A DNA stretch of 64,000 bases from Plasmopara viticola (taxonomy: Eukaryota; Oomycota; Peronosporomycetes; Peronosporales; Peronosporaceae): positions 124,001-188,000 of the forward strand of contig MBPM02000042.1 of the NCBI GenBank assembly GCA_001695595.3, written 5' to 3'. Position numbers and translations under genes: made by a program. Below, piece by piece: positions 13,630 to 23,200 of the stretch (the first letter of the stretch is position 1; every line of letters starts with the position of its first letter). Under the pieces are notes generated by a model. That model saw nothing but the letters and a program-made list of their open reading frames with translations. It made no database searches and had not been told where the DNA came from.

Positions 13630-14260
13630 TTCCTTTTCAAGCGATCTTCGCTCATTATCGCTCTCCAAACGCAGCTCTTCGTACTGGATTGACCAAGACT
13701 TTTCTAAAGATTAATTCGCATCGTTGGCATGAACAGAGGAACGTTGCAACACTTCCAACTTGCCTCGACTAGAGCGTAGTTGTGACGCCAAGTGCTCAAG
13801 CTTGGAATTTACCGATAAATTGTATTGTTTCCAGCATGCTTGCAAAGCTTGAGTCCTTGTTTTAAACTCTTTTTTAAGCGTTGAAATAATCTCACGCACA
13901 AGACTAATCACCGACTGGTGTCTATTTTTCTTCAAGAACATAGCTCCACCTTGACACTATCAAGCTCTCGCTGGACTGTCTCTTTGTCATCTTTAAGCGC
14001 AGACGCCGTTTGCATTGCTTCGCTTGCCCGTCGACATTCGTCATCAACTTGTCGCAACAGCAAACTATTTTACAAAGCAAATTGTTGTTGCCAGTGCGTC
14101 TATCGCTGTTGAGCTGCCGGACTTGTTAAGGACTTGGCAGACAATGCGTTTGCCAGCTGCTTCTCTACTTCCTGCACCTGAGTTGCCCGTCGCGTCAACT
14201 CTATATGTTGATGTAATTGAGCTTGCCAAGAGTTTGCAGGGTGTTCATGGTGATGTTACT
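13630..14260 (-). pseudogene. broken coiled-coil coding fragment inside the TIR element
   Basis: Read on the minus strand, successive frames give charged heptad-rich protein: one containing ATQVQEVEKQLANAL, then SALKDDKETVQRELDSVKVEL, then the open stretch 13711..13941 with LVREIISTLKKEFKTRTQAL and LEHLASQLRSSRGKLEVL, then EELRLESDNERRSLEKEI. They are separated by stops and at least two frame changes. Composition matches a long coiled-coil protein and no transposase. I infer a piece of a host gene captured by the element and later decayed. The parent gene is not identified and is not obviously either coiled-coil gene in this window. Confidence 0.5.
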
Positions 14261-14361
14261 GCGGAAAAATACGTCAAAGGTGCGTAAAAAGTCGCGGTGA
14301 TAACGTCGAAAAGTAGTTTTGGGATAAGTTGCATCTGAGATTGGTGTAGCATATGAGAATT

Positions 14362-14464
14362 GAAATCACGACTGAGAATTAATTTTCCAGCCAATCACAG
14401 CGAAGAAATGCCAATCAATTTGTTTCATATAAACATCAGTGCCTGCCCGTTAGCTGCCTTTCCC
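14362..14464. repeat. right terminal inverted repeat of the TIR element
   Basis: This is the inverted partner of the repeat at about 13418..13541. It ends in TTTCCC immediately before the second copy of the 8 bp target duplication TAAAATAA. Confidence 0.75.
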
Positions 14465-14472
14465 TAAAATAA

Positions 14473-14786
14473 TTATATCAATAAACAAGTAGTAGCGTGA
14501 TCCATACCTGAGTAGCTGCAAAGAAGTCTTTTGTTAACGTGCTAGCCGAGAAGTAATCCGTGCCATTGCTTGTATATGTCCTTTACGTCCGCGCAAGCGC
14601 AACGCGACGCTGTGTCACTGGCCCCACCATGTAAATTTGGTTGTGTGAGGACACATAACAATAGGAGTAGCTACTCGGTTATGGATTTTGCGCTGTAATT
14701 TTTTTCAAAGTTGCATGTGCTTCCAGCCGTGATTGGCTAGCTCCGTGATTGTATTTTTTTCACTACCCCAATCGACGCTTATCAAG
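14473..14786. other. intergenic region before the methyltransferase
   Basis: About 310 bp between the TIR element and the methyltransferase start. It must hold the methyltransferase promoter, but I see no convincing initiator motif and no open frame of note. Confidence 0.4.
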
Positions 14787-15530
14787 ATGGAGAGTGTCGA
14801 GATGGATGACGGCACCGAGGGGATACTCACGGACGTAGGTTTTATGTTCGATGCATTTCTTGAGAGAGTCACTTGCCGCTATGAGTTTGGCGCAAACGCG
14901 GACGTTTCAATTTTGCTCACGTATGCCAAGGAAGAACCTGGCGCGCTGCAAAGTGGCCACTACGTGTGGCCCGCAGCGCCCGCACTTTGCACGTACCTGA
15001 CTGAGCACCGTGACATTATTCCAAGTGGAAACGTAGTAGAGCTTGGTGCTGGCTGTGGTCTTACTGGTCTGGCCGTGGCTCAGCTGCGACCCGAGGCCAC
15101 CGTAATCTTTACAGACCACGACCCAGGCGTACTCAAAGTCATTTCACACAACGCAGGTCAGCAAAAGCGCGTGCAGGCCACATGCCTTACGCAGAGTCTG
15201 CGCTGGGGACCAGATGGTGCGAAGGAGATAGAGGCACTAGAGAAATTGCCGGCTGGCCCGACGAATAGCAACCGCGTCACTGAACTAATCGTCGGCTCTG
15301 ACGTCATCTATGCGCGTGAGGTTGTACCGCTATTGTTCTGGACAGTCGATAGATTGCTCTCCGTCAGCGGTACGTTCCTCATGTGTTCAAGCTTCTGCTA
15401 CGATGAAGAGACAGAGACAGAAATTGATATGCAAAGTGCAAAGTGCGGACTCAAAAGAGAGGTTATCGAGTGCTCTCTAAACGAAGGAGGTACTAGAATC
15501 CAGTGCTTCACGCGGACAGCAATCAGGTAA
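14787..15530 (+). CDS. METTL21-like (Methyltransf_16) protein methyltransferase
   Basis: A 247-residue single-exon protein. The frame extends upstream only through a non-ATG codon, so the ATG at 14787 is chosen. YVWPAAPALCTYL precedes motif I VVELGAGCGLTGLAVAQL, the SAM-binding glycine loop. VIFTDHD is motif II and its Asp would bind the SAM ribose. LRWGPDG and later GSDVIYAREVVPLL are the post-I and D-x-x-Y signatures of the family 16 seven-beta-strand lysine methyltransferases (METTL21/FAM86/VCP-KMT). LLSVSGTFLMCSSF is the late strand. By family knowledge the target would be a lysine on a chaperone, elongation factor or similar protein; the substrate cannot be told here. It ends 67 bp from the convergent NMNAT-like gene. 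Confidence 0.8.
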   Translation: MESVEMDDGTEGILTDVGFMFDAFLERVTCRYEFGANADVSILLTYAKEEPGALQSGHYVWPAAPALCTYLTEHRDIIPSGNVVELGAGCGLTGLAVAQLRPEATVIFTDHDPGVLKVISHNAGQQKRVQATCLTQSLRWGPDGAKEIEALEKLPAGPTNSNRVTELIVGSDVIYAREVVPLLFWTVDRLLSVSGTFLMCSSFCYDEETETEIDMQSAKCGLKREVIECSLNEGGTRIQCFTRTAIR

Positions 15531-15597
15531 TCAATTGAGCGCAACTAGTAGGCAATAAAATATGACACAAGCATCACTGTATTTGGCGTTATTCAGC

Positions 15598-16287
15598 TCA
15601 TTCTGAAGCCTTAGCAAAAGCGTACAGTTTGTGCTGAACTATATAGTCGAGTACGGCTGGATCCAGATACTGAGCCGCTTTAGCGCGATCTCCTAGAGCC
15701 CTAGCGATCGAGGACGAAACGTCACTAAGCTGAGGCACATTTATGTACGTCACTCGATCGTCAGCAGTCCCTTGCTCTCTCCATACTGATTCGACTCCTT
15801 CGCGGTCTACTACCAACAACTTGACAATCTTCGTAAGCTCGTCACCACGTTTCCATTTTCCAGCCAGTAAATCTAAGTACGTATCACCTCCAAGCAGCAG
15901 TGTAAAGGTCGTGTCCCGATACTTGTTTAAAAGATAGTGAATTAAGTCGACACTACCGAGTTGCAGCTGCTCTGGCTTGTCACTTTGGGCAATTGCATGA
16001 TCATACATGAAACGCTCTTCTTCTACTACCTTGAGCTCGGCACCGCCGTCTTCTTGGGTTTTCAGCGACTCTAGCGCCAAGCGACACATTTCCACGCGGT
16101 GCTTGAAAGGCGCGAGTTGCCTTTTACTTGAGTACATATGTTGATACACTGGTTAAAGCCAAATCTCATCAAACAGGTTACGACAGTGCTTCACCAATCC
16201 CATATGACCTGTTGGCCCCGTCGGTGGGTTGGCCGATAGCCCGAACAGGAGCACTTCACGCGGCATAATGCGAACTATCCGACGCAT
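15598..16287 (-). pseudogene. nicotinamide/nicotinate mononucleotide adenylyltransferase-like gene with one in-frame stop
   Basis: Read from ATG 16287 on the minus strand, the protein begins MRRIVRIMPREVLLFGLSAN and continues with PPTGPTGHMGLVKH, the nucleotidyltransferase GxxxNPxxxGH core. After FDEIWL there is a TAA (16150..16152), then PVYQHMYSSKRQLAPFKHRV in the same frame. The rest contains LLLGGDTYLDLLAGKWKRGDEL, NVPQLSDVSSSIAR (equivalent to ISSTxxR) and DPAVLDYIVQHKLYAF, the full order of NadD/NMNAT enzymes that adenylylate NMN or NaMN in NAD synthesis. Both halves share one frame and conserved residues continue directly across the stop, so no intron is needed. Cause: a nonsense mutation (for example TTA to TAA), a sequencing error, or readthrough. 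An upstream in-frame ATG at 16452 would overlap the DTD gene and is not preferred. Confidence 0.75.
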
Positions 16288-16347
16288 TCGAGCGTCATTG
16301 AGGTAAATGTAAGACCGAGGTAGTGATTGGTTAAAAAGCACGACAAA
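16288..16347. promoter_or_regulatory. 60-bp divergent promoter region between NMNAT-like and DTD genes
   Basis: The two proposed start codons, 16287 on minus and 16348 on plus, are only 60 bp apart. Transcripts of both genes must initiate in or across this interval, so promoter elements are shared or overlap the coding starts. No initiator motif clearly stands out. Confidence 0.45.
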
Positions 16348-17050
16348 ATGAAGGTCGTATTGCAGCGCGTCCTGAGCGCCTCCGTGCGGGTTGAGGGCAA
16401 CGTCGTAGGTGCAATTGGCCCGGGTTTGTTGTGCTTTGTCGGCATTGGACAAGATGATACCGAAGACGACGCTGAGTGGTGTTGCCGCCGTCTACTAGTC
16501 AGTAAATTATCAACATCAAGTGCCTAAGCAAATGCTTGTGTCATATCCTATTCTCTACGTTCGTAACGTTGTTTCTGCGATTAGAATGCTCGTCTGTGGC
16601 CTGACGCGTTCGATCGTCCGTGGAAATTGTCGTTAAAAGACATGGAACATGAAGTGCTTCTAGTAAGCCAATTTACGCTCTACGGCCAATTTGCTGGCAA
16701 CAAGCCTGACTTTCATCTTTCCAGTAGGTGGATGGCTTGCTAACAGAGTTTGTGCGTACAAAGAGCTGATGGGTCGTATGTTCTGGCGAACATTATCGTA
16801 TACTTTTGCAGTGGCACCCACTCCAGCGAAACAATTTTACGACGCCTTCTGCGAGCGCGTGCGTCGCGAATATGTTGCTGACAAAGTGGAGGAGGGCACG
16901 TTTAGCGCTTACATGGAAGTGTCACTTGTAAGGTTGCTGCTACGAGAGCTAAGCATTTGTTGTCTGAATATTTGTATATGGTGACAGGTAAATGACGGTC
17001 CAGTGACGATCCAGATTAATTCGAAAGAAAGAAAGCCAACAAAAAGCTAG
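16348..17050 (+). CDS. DTD1: D-aminoacyl-tRNA deacylase (DTD)
   Basis: Four exons, 16348..16497, 16585..16723, 16812..16927 and 16988..17050, give a 155-residue protein, the normal size for DTD. The N terminus [17 protein letters not shown] is typical. After intron 1 (GTCAGT...GATTAG) RRLL joins [24 protein letters not shown] contains the SQFTLYG motif that forms the active-site pocket. After intron 2, DFHLS joins [11 protein letters not shown], which reproduces the family pattern. [12 protein letters not shown] near the end holds the NxGP(V/F)T motif in NDGPVT form. The enzyme removes D-amino acids and glycine mischarged on tRNA and acts as a dimer without using side chains of its own for catalysis. 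Frame and phase fit at all three junctions. The NMNAT-like gene starts 60 bp upstream on the opposite strand. Confidence 0.92.
16498..16584 (+). other. DTD intron 1
   Basis: An 87 bp phase-0 GT-AG intron (GTCAGT donor, GATTAG acceptor). Splicing yields CRRLLNARLWPD, matching the conserved DTD core. Confidence 0.85.
16724..16811 (+). other. DTD intron 2
   Basis: An 88 bp phase-1 intron (GTAGGT donor, TTTGCAG acceptor). The split codon becomes ATG, giving [15 protein letters not shown]. Confidence 0.85.
16928..16987 (+). other. DTD intron 3
   Basis: A 60 bp phase-0 intron (GTAAGG donor, GTGACAG acceptor) that joins MEVSL to [11 protein letters not shown]. Confidence 0.85.
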
Positions 17051-17425
17051 ATAACTCGCCATATTTTATCGCCAAGTACTTGACACGTTTGTCTGGTTGC
17101 GAATGTGGCACTGCCTGCAAGCAATCTTCGATATTCAACTCAACCGAGTCCCGTGGGGTGCCGCATGACAATAGATTTATATAGACTTTAACAAATCGAC
17201 GACAGCCTTTCAGTGATCACATACGTGCTCATGACAATTTCTACAGTCGACATTAAGCGATTAAATTTCGCCTTTTGGAAGTAAAGTGCGTAGTGGAGAC
17301 GGCGTAGTGGAGGCGCGAGAAAACTTTGAAATGGTACCACTTCTAATTGAGTGCCTCCGCATTTATGTTAGCAGTGCCTTCTACAAATACGATCAAGCAA
17401 TGAATGCTATGATTGTCGTCAGTGT

Positions 17426-17756
17426 CTACTTGTCTGAGCGGCGACCAAGTCGTTTTAGCCTTCTATGGTGGTGCGAACAGGATCGCTTGCCATGGAATGC
17501 CTAATTATCGAGACTTTTTAATCAACCCCTTCTCAACATCTCAAATAGCTAATCAACGCACCTTATTCGGTCGACGAGTGTCACGATTAAGCAACTGCAA
17601 TGCAATTGTCCGTTCTGTTAAGCGCATACGCTCTAACGCAAACTCAAGACTATCCGTCATGTTCATCAACAATGGCGCCGCAGGTTTGGCGACAGGAGCT
17701 TCTCCTACACCCAAAACACAATTGATACGAGTGTGAATGTCAAATTGATCGCCCAA
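17426..17756 (-). CDS. small hypothetical protein, two exons
   Basis: Exon 1 is 17562..17756 and exon 2 is 17426..17500, separated by a 61 bp phase-0 intron (GTGCGT donor, AATTAG acceptor), giving about 89 residues. The first exon reads like real protein: a Pro/Ala-rich segment (GEAPVAKPAAPLL) and an amphipathic helix (TDSLEFALERMRLTERTIALQLL). The second exon is very basic with a His/Arg cluster (HHHRRLKRLGRR). No family is recognised. It fits the gap between DTD and the MIS12-like gene. It could instead be chance, or part of a larger gene, because a plus-strand open frame overlaps it. Confidence 0.35.
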
Positions 17757-18063
17757 ATTGATTATTATACGAGACCATACTCATTGAGAACAAATCCCAC
17801 GGTCTTATCTGCGAGGAAAAGCTGCGGCACGCAGCAATACGTGGGGCTGCGCACTTACGCATTACAGTCAACATTGCGGCTGAAAACATCAATGAAACGA
17901 CGCCACTTGTAATGATCTTCTTGATGTATGATTGGCTTAAATAATTATTGTGTTCGCTACACCAAACACCCCTTTTTCATGGCGAAAACTGGCATCTTGG
18001 CAGGGTTCCTGCCGGCACGTACGTCCCCGCTTGAGTTCCCGATCGTCTATCGATTTGATAGAC

Positions 18064-19007
18064 AAATAGCGGAAATTGCATGACTTTATTAATGGACTTT
18101 ACGTCATCTTGATGGTAGTAAATGTGCAAATTTCAGAGAGTGTCGTAGAAGTCACAGGGGAAGTGGAAAATGCGCTTCACAAGGTGGGAAGATTGTCCCA
18201 TGCCATTTTGTTACTGTCGTCAACACTGACACTACTAGGTAGCGATTGGATTCCACAGGCAACAAGAAGAAGCAAGCGAGGCAGCTAAATGCCGTTGCAA
18301 AGGTGAATAATAGGCTGAAAAAATGGCTTGCACGATCAAAGCGTGGTACTTAGTAATAGACTTGCTATCATTTGCTGTTATAGGGTTCTAATAAGTACAT
18401 GACCAAGGTACATCGCGCATTTGAAAAGAATTTTGATAAATTTGAGCTTTATGTGCAGCGGAATATCGTGTCGGTGCCTGACGCTGTGGCCGACGAGGTC
18501 GCTCGGATTCGATCCGAAAAGGAGAAAAAGTGTAGAGAAGAAGAGAATAAAGTTGCACAAGACGACGACAATGCAGCGTTGCTGACTAATGAGGAGAGAA
18601 AGGAACAAGAAATGGACTCGCAGTTGGAGGCGCTGCGTCTAAAATTGCGAGAGTTGACAGCAACCAATCAACAATTAAACTTGGAGAAAAAAGAACTGGA
18701 GCAACGCACCCAGCATTTCCAAGCTGTCGTGTCCCAAGTAGCATTCCTTGACGATGTGCCAGAACGCACACTTTTGCCGCTAAAGCGCACAGCGGAACAC
18801 ATATCGGCTCTTCACGATGCATTTGCACGGATTGACAACATCCAGGAAGGCTTAGAGGAGGACACGCGGCAATTTAGAAAATCAAAGGTAGCAACTCGTG
18901 GCAGCTTTCGAAATCTACGCAGGCGGTTCACAGCAAGAACAGCAGAGTTAACGTACAGGACGACTGAAGATTTGGAAGAGCTGCATACGAAACTTCTGAC
19001 CATGTGA
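18064..19007 (+). CDS. MIS12: MIS12-like kinetochore protein (5' exons uncertain)
   Basis: The last exon, starting near 18384-18399 and ending at 19007, encodes AFEKNFDKFELYVQRNIVSVP, a pattern typical of the MIS12 family (FDKFELYxLRNxFxVP). A long coiled coil (about 130 residues with LEALRLKLRELTATNQQL) follows, then a basic tail. Upstream frames give LHDFINGLY near 18076, then ESVVEVTGEVENALHK, then QQEEASEAAKCRC near 18265-18300, all consistent with the helical MIS12 N-terminal half interrupted by small introns. I could not fix every splice junction or the start codon. MIS12 is part of the KMN network that links centromeric chromatin to the microtubule-binding NDC80 complex. It is convergent with the NDUFB2-like gene. 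Confidence 0.65.
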
Positions 19008-19264
19008 CTACACTACAGAACACCCTACGTTAAAATTGTTATTGTATATAATATAACGTTGCTGTTTACATTGTGGAGTCTCTCAGCGCTTTGTCCTAGT
19101 GTCATTACCACCGTTACATCCATCAATTTACCGCTTTACCCATGTTAAGCGTGAGCTTCCATTTCCATTTCTTGTTTTTAACATGCTAAGTTCTGAGTTA
19201 TCAGCAACAAAATGCGCTGCTCGCAACGAGCTCAAAAATTGCCGTTTGAATTTGCACACAAAGC

Positions 19265-19789
19265 TTACTCCTCGTCCTTATCGTGTAAGTCATTCAAGAC
19301 GTCAAACGCCGAATCTTCACTTTCCTCGCCCTCGTCGTCGCTTTCCTCGCCTTCGTCGTCGTTATCAATCTCTACAGGCATTGGCATGGCACCAATTTCT
19401 GAGCGCTCGTATTTGATCTTACCGTCAACCAGCAAGTAGTTGCCTTGAGACGAACCCTCGGCGTGCGTCTCGTCGTGGTGGCCGTGGTCCCAGGGATGCT
19501 CAAAGCCCTACGTTAAATAAGCATTCAGACGATCTGCTGACAACACTTGGTGCATGAGTTTATCATTAATTTGACTACGAACCAGCAAGGCGAGGCCGTC
19601 TTGCTTTGCACGCCAAAAGACCCAGAGCCAGAGCATCGTGCCGTAGGCTAGCGCCAGATTTTTGTGCACAGGGCTTACGTGAAAGTGCATTCCATACGGA
19701 TAGTCATGACCGTGACCGTGGGCTGAGGACATAGCTCGGCGACCGGACGCGGCCGCTAAACGCCGACAGAAGAAACCAACAGCTCGCAT
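19265..19789 (-). CDS. NDUFB2-like subunit of mitochondrial complex I
   Basis: Two exons, 19583..19789 and 19265..19507, with a 75 bp phase-0 intron (GTTCGT donor, ACGTAG acceptor), give 149 residues. The N terminus MRAVGFFCRRLAAASGRRAM is basic and free of acids, as in mitochondrial presequences. A His-rich patch (HGHGHDYPYGMHFH) precedes a single transmembrane segment (LALAYGTMLWLWVFWRAKQDG). Splicing joins LALL to GFEHPWDHGHH. A very acidic tail with two DDEGEES units follows. The WLW-FWRAKxDG..G..HPWDHG arrangement resembles small complex I beta subunits of the NDUFB2 (AGGG) type, but the match is by eye only; another single-pass mitochondrial inner-membrane subunit is possible. The promoter side ends at the Copia insertion about 230 bp away. 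Confidence 0.55.
19508..19582 (-). other. intron of the NDUFB2-like gene
   Basis: A 75 bp phase-0 GT-AG intron. Unspliced translation adds a short unlike peptide and stops at the acceptor TAG, whereas splicing continues into HPWDHGHH and an acidic tail. Confidence 0.75.
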
Positions 19790-20015
19790 GGCTTCCCTAA
19801 ATGAGCGGTGGAACCCTTGCTAGAAAGAGAGGCTGTATGACAGGGGATTAGTTTTTCAATTTTAATTGGCTTATAGTACTTTTTCCTTAAGAAATGTAGT
19901 AATTCCGCAATTTGCCAGCTACCCCACAAGTGGGAAGAGATAAGCCCAAGCTTGCTCCTCCGCTTCCCCAGTTGACAAGTCGCCCCGCTGCGCCCCCCCG
20001 AGAGTCGCTCCGAGC

Positions 20016-20221
20016 TGTCAATAATAATAAACACGGGATCGGAATGTTAATAAAAAAAAACTCAGTAAGTTGTATTTGTGCGTTCATCCTTGTCCTACTC
20101 TTTGCTGTCTCTCTTGCTGGCCATTCATTCCTTTCGCGCACGATAGCCATTCAATCGCATTGACCAATCACTGGTCATAGTAACGTCCGCCTTTCTTCGA
20201 TCAGCACATCAATCTTTAACA
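20016..20221 (-). repeat. 3' LTR of the Copia element
   Basis: This 206 bp LTR is identical to the 24197..24402 copy except for C at 20019. On the plus strand it starts TGTCAATAATAATAAACACG and ends CAATCTTTAACA. Confidence 0.97.
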
Positions 20222-20253
20222 CTCTCCCTTGATGTGCGCGCGAAGTAAGCATC

Positions 20254-23200
20254 CTACGCTGCCATCCGTAGACCCGTAAGAAACTTGCTGTGCTTGTCCC
20301 TTGCAAGTGCCTTCGTAAATCCGTCCGCGACCATGTCTTCCGTCGGCTTGTATTCAAGTGTGATTTCCTCGCGTTCCACTTTCTCGCGCAGGAAATGAAA
20401 CTTGATGTCGATGTGCTTCGTCCGCGAGTGATAAACAGGATTCTTGGCCAGTGCGATGCAACCTTGATTATCTTGATAAATCGTTGTTGCCGAATCGACA
20501 CCGTACTTCATGTCCTTGAGCAGACTTCGGAACCAAAGAGCCTCTTGCGTCACACTGTACAAACTCATGTACTCTGCTTCCGTGCTTGATGTTGCGACCG
20601 TCGGCTGACGCTTGGAATTCCACGAAACGGCACTTCCATTCAAGAAGAATACATACCCTGTTGTTGAACGTCGCGTGTCGAGGTCTCCTGCCCAGTTTGC
20701 ATCAGCATACGCAATCAGCTCTCCCTTGCTCGAGCCGTCAAACACAATGCTGATATCTAGTGTCGTCTTCAAGTACTTCAGAATTCGCTTGGCCGCCGCC
20801 CAGTGTGCCTTGCCGTAACGCTCGCAAAACTTGGCAACTTCACCAACAGCATATGCTATGTCCGGGCGCGTACATGTTGCTATGTACATCAAAGCCCCCA
20901 CCAGTTCGCGATATGGGTACTTCGGCGCAAACGCTTCCTCTTCGGGCAACTTCGACAACTTGGAGTTACTGTCCGCTGGTGTGTGCACGTCCTTGCATTG
21001 ATCAACACCAAATTTCTCCGCGAGTCGCTTGATATACGCTTGTTGGTTTATCTTGATCACATGGTCGTCACGCTTGCGGTGTATCTCGATCCCCAGGCAA
21101 TACTTGAGCTCTCCGAGTTCTTTGATGCTGAACTCTTCCTTCAGCGCACTCTTGATGTCCTCAATATGATCCATGGTTTTGCAGAACAGCATCAAGTCAT
21201 CCACGTAAATGATGATGATGCTGTACTCGTTTCTCGAAACACGAACGAACACACATGGGTCTGCCGAGGTACCCTTGAAACCTTGATTCTCCAGATGCTT
21301 GGTGAGCTTGCTGTTCCACTGTCGCGCAGCTTGCTTCGTCCCGTAAAGTGCTTTTTGAAGTAAGCACTTCTTTGCCGGATTTTCTTCATCTTCGAAGCCA
21401 TCTGGCTGGTCCATGTAAATCTCCTCTTCAACTTCGCCATACAGGAATGCTGTATCAACGTCGACATTTTCAGCTTCTAAGTCTTCAGCCGCTGCGATCG
21501 CCAACACCGCATTAGTCGACTCTTTGCGTGCGACTGGCGCAAACGTCTCATTGTAGTCAATTCCAGGGCGCTGCGTAAACCCCTTTGCGACTAAGCGTGC
21601 CTTGAACTTCACAATATTGCCACTCGGATCACGCTTGATACGGAAGACCCACTTGCACCCAACAGCCTTCTTATGCTGTGGCATGTCCAATAGCTTCCAT
21701 GTGTTGTGATCTTCAAGTGACTTCATCTCGCTCTTCATCGCTTCCAGCCACTGATCCTTGTATTCGCTCTTCATTACTTCTTCGTAGGTGGAAGCTTGTT
21801 CCCCACTGCTCTCCGCGACCAAACAGTGGTGAGAGTCGTACTCTCCCTCGAAGTCGTCCAGATTGAATTCACCGCGGCGTATGTTCGCGAATTCTTTGTC
21901 GTAGCGCACCAGACCACGCTTCTTCCGAACAGGTCGCACCATCCACTCTTCTTCGCCATCTCGGCCAGGTGTGCTCGATGCACGAGTTGGAACTTGAACG
22001 ACCACGTTATCTTGCCCGTCGTTCCCCGGCTCCTGGCGTGTTCGCATCGGAGGTGTCCTCAAAACTTCCTCTTCAAACGGTGCCTCCGTCTCTTCTTCGT
22101 CTTCAATCACGTCGACGATCACATTTCTTCTCTTCTCCAGTACCTTCGAGACGGGATGCTCAGCGAACGTCACACTTCTTGAAATCTTGATTGATCCGTC
22201 GTCCGCGTCAAGAAGTCGATACGCCTTGTGTTTCTTTGCATATCCAAGGAAGAAACACTTCACGCCTGAATCATCCAGTTTCTTGCGTCCCGCCTTCGCC
22301 ACATGCGCGTAACACTGCGCACCAAATACGCGCATGTGGTCGATACGCGGTTTCCGCTTAAACACCATCTCGTATGGACTTGATCTCTTGTTCGACGCGT
22401 TTGGAAGCACGTTCCGGATGTCTGTCGCTGTCATGAGAGCTTCACACCAGTATGACTTGTCGAGTCCACTGTCCTTGATCATGCAGCGTGTCATCTCGAT
22501 CAGTGTCCGGTTCATGCGCTCTGCCATACCGTTCTGTTCAGGGCTGAACGGTACCGTGAACTCTTGTTTGATAAACTTTGCCTTGCAAAAGTTGTCCATC
22601 GCCGCGTTCCGGTACTCCCCACCGTTGTCACTTCGAAGAACCTTGACCTTTGTCCCAGACAGCGTCTTGATCTCTCGGTAAAACCTTGTGAACGCGCTTG
22701 TTACTTCGCTCTTCTTCCGCAACGGGAAGACAGTCGTGTACCGGTTTTTCATCATGATGAAGCTGACAATGTACTTGTAGCCGGACTTTGAGAGTGGCGT
22801 GATTGGCCCGAGTACGTCAGAACACACCACTTCATCGGAACGCGCAGCCTCCCTGAGCTCTGCGTCTTCCTCACTTGTATTGAAAGACTTTCGCACTTGC
22901 TTGGATGTTGCGCACACATCGCATACAAAGTCCATCTTCATCTCTTCTCCCTTGATTCTTCCATCCTTGACCAGAGCGTTTACCGTGCCATACGATGCGT
23001 GACCCAGTCTTCGGTGCCATAGCTCTGCTTCTGTCTCTGCAACATGGCACTCCGCATCAGCTTCGATGTTGAGGTACATCAGGAAACCCTGTTTCCTTCC
23101 CGTGGCAACCGGTGTGCCGCCACGCTTCACCACGCACTCGTCGCGGGTAATCTCGATCGTCATTCCTCGTGCTGCTGCAGCCGTAAGCGAGAACAAATTC

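Larger units (their letters stand above)
13410..14472 (-). mobile_element. non-autonomous TIR DNA transposon carrying a decayed coiled-coil gene fragment
   Basis: The element occupies 13418..14464 (1047 bp) and is flanked by the 8 bp direct repeat TAAAATAA (13410..13417 and 14465..14472). Its ends are long inverted repeats starting GGGAAA. They share blocks such as AACGGGC(T/A)GGCACTGATG, TTTATATGAA, AAATTGATTG, GTGATTGGCTGGA and TTAATTCTCAGTCGTGAT over about 100 bp. The left copy has roughly 17 extra bases near the tip. No transposase is present. An 8 bp duplication is typical of hAT elements, though some Mutator-like elements make 8-9 bp. The minus-strand interior encodes broken heptad-rich protein, including the core fragment at 13711..13941. 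Confidence 0.75.

Noticed and set aside
16288..16452. Upstream extension of the NMNAT-like frame to an ATG at 16452
   Set aside because: It would overlap the DTD coding start on the other strand and adds no conserved residues; the core begins just after 16287.
20803..21363. Plus-strand frame of 186 codons opposite the Copia polyprotein
   Set aside because: It is the antisense of the reverse transcriptase region; several similar antisense frames occur along the element and none has a domain.
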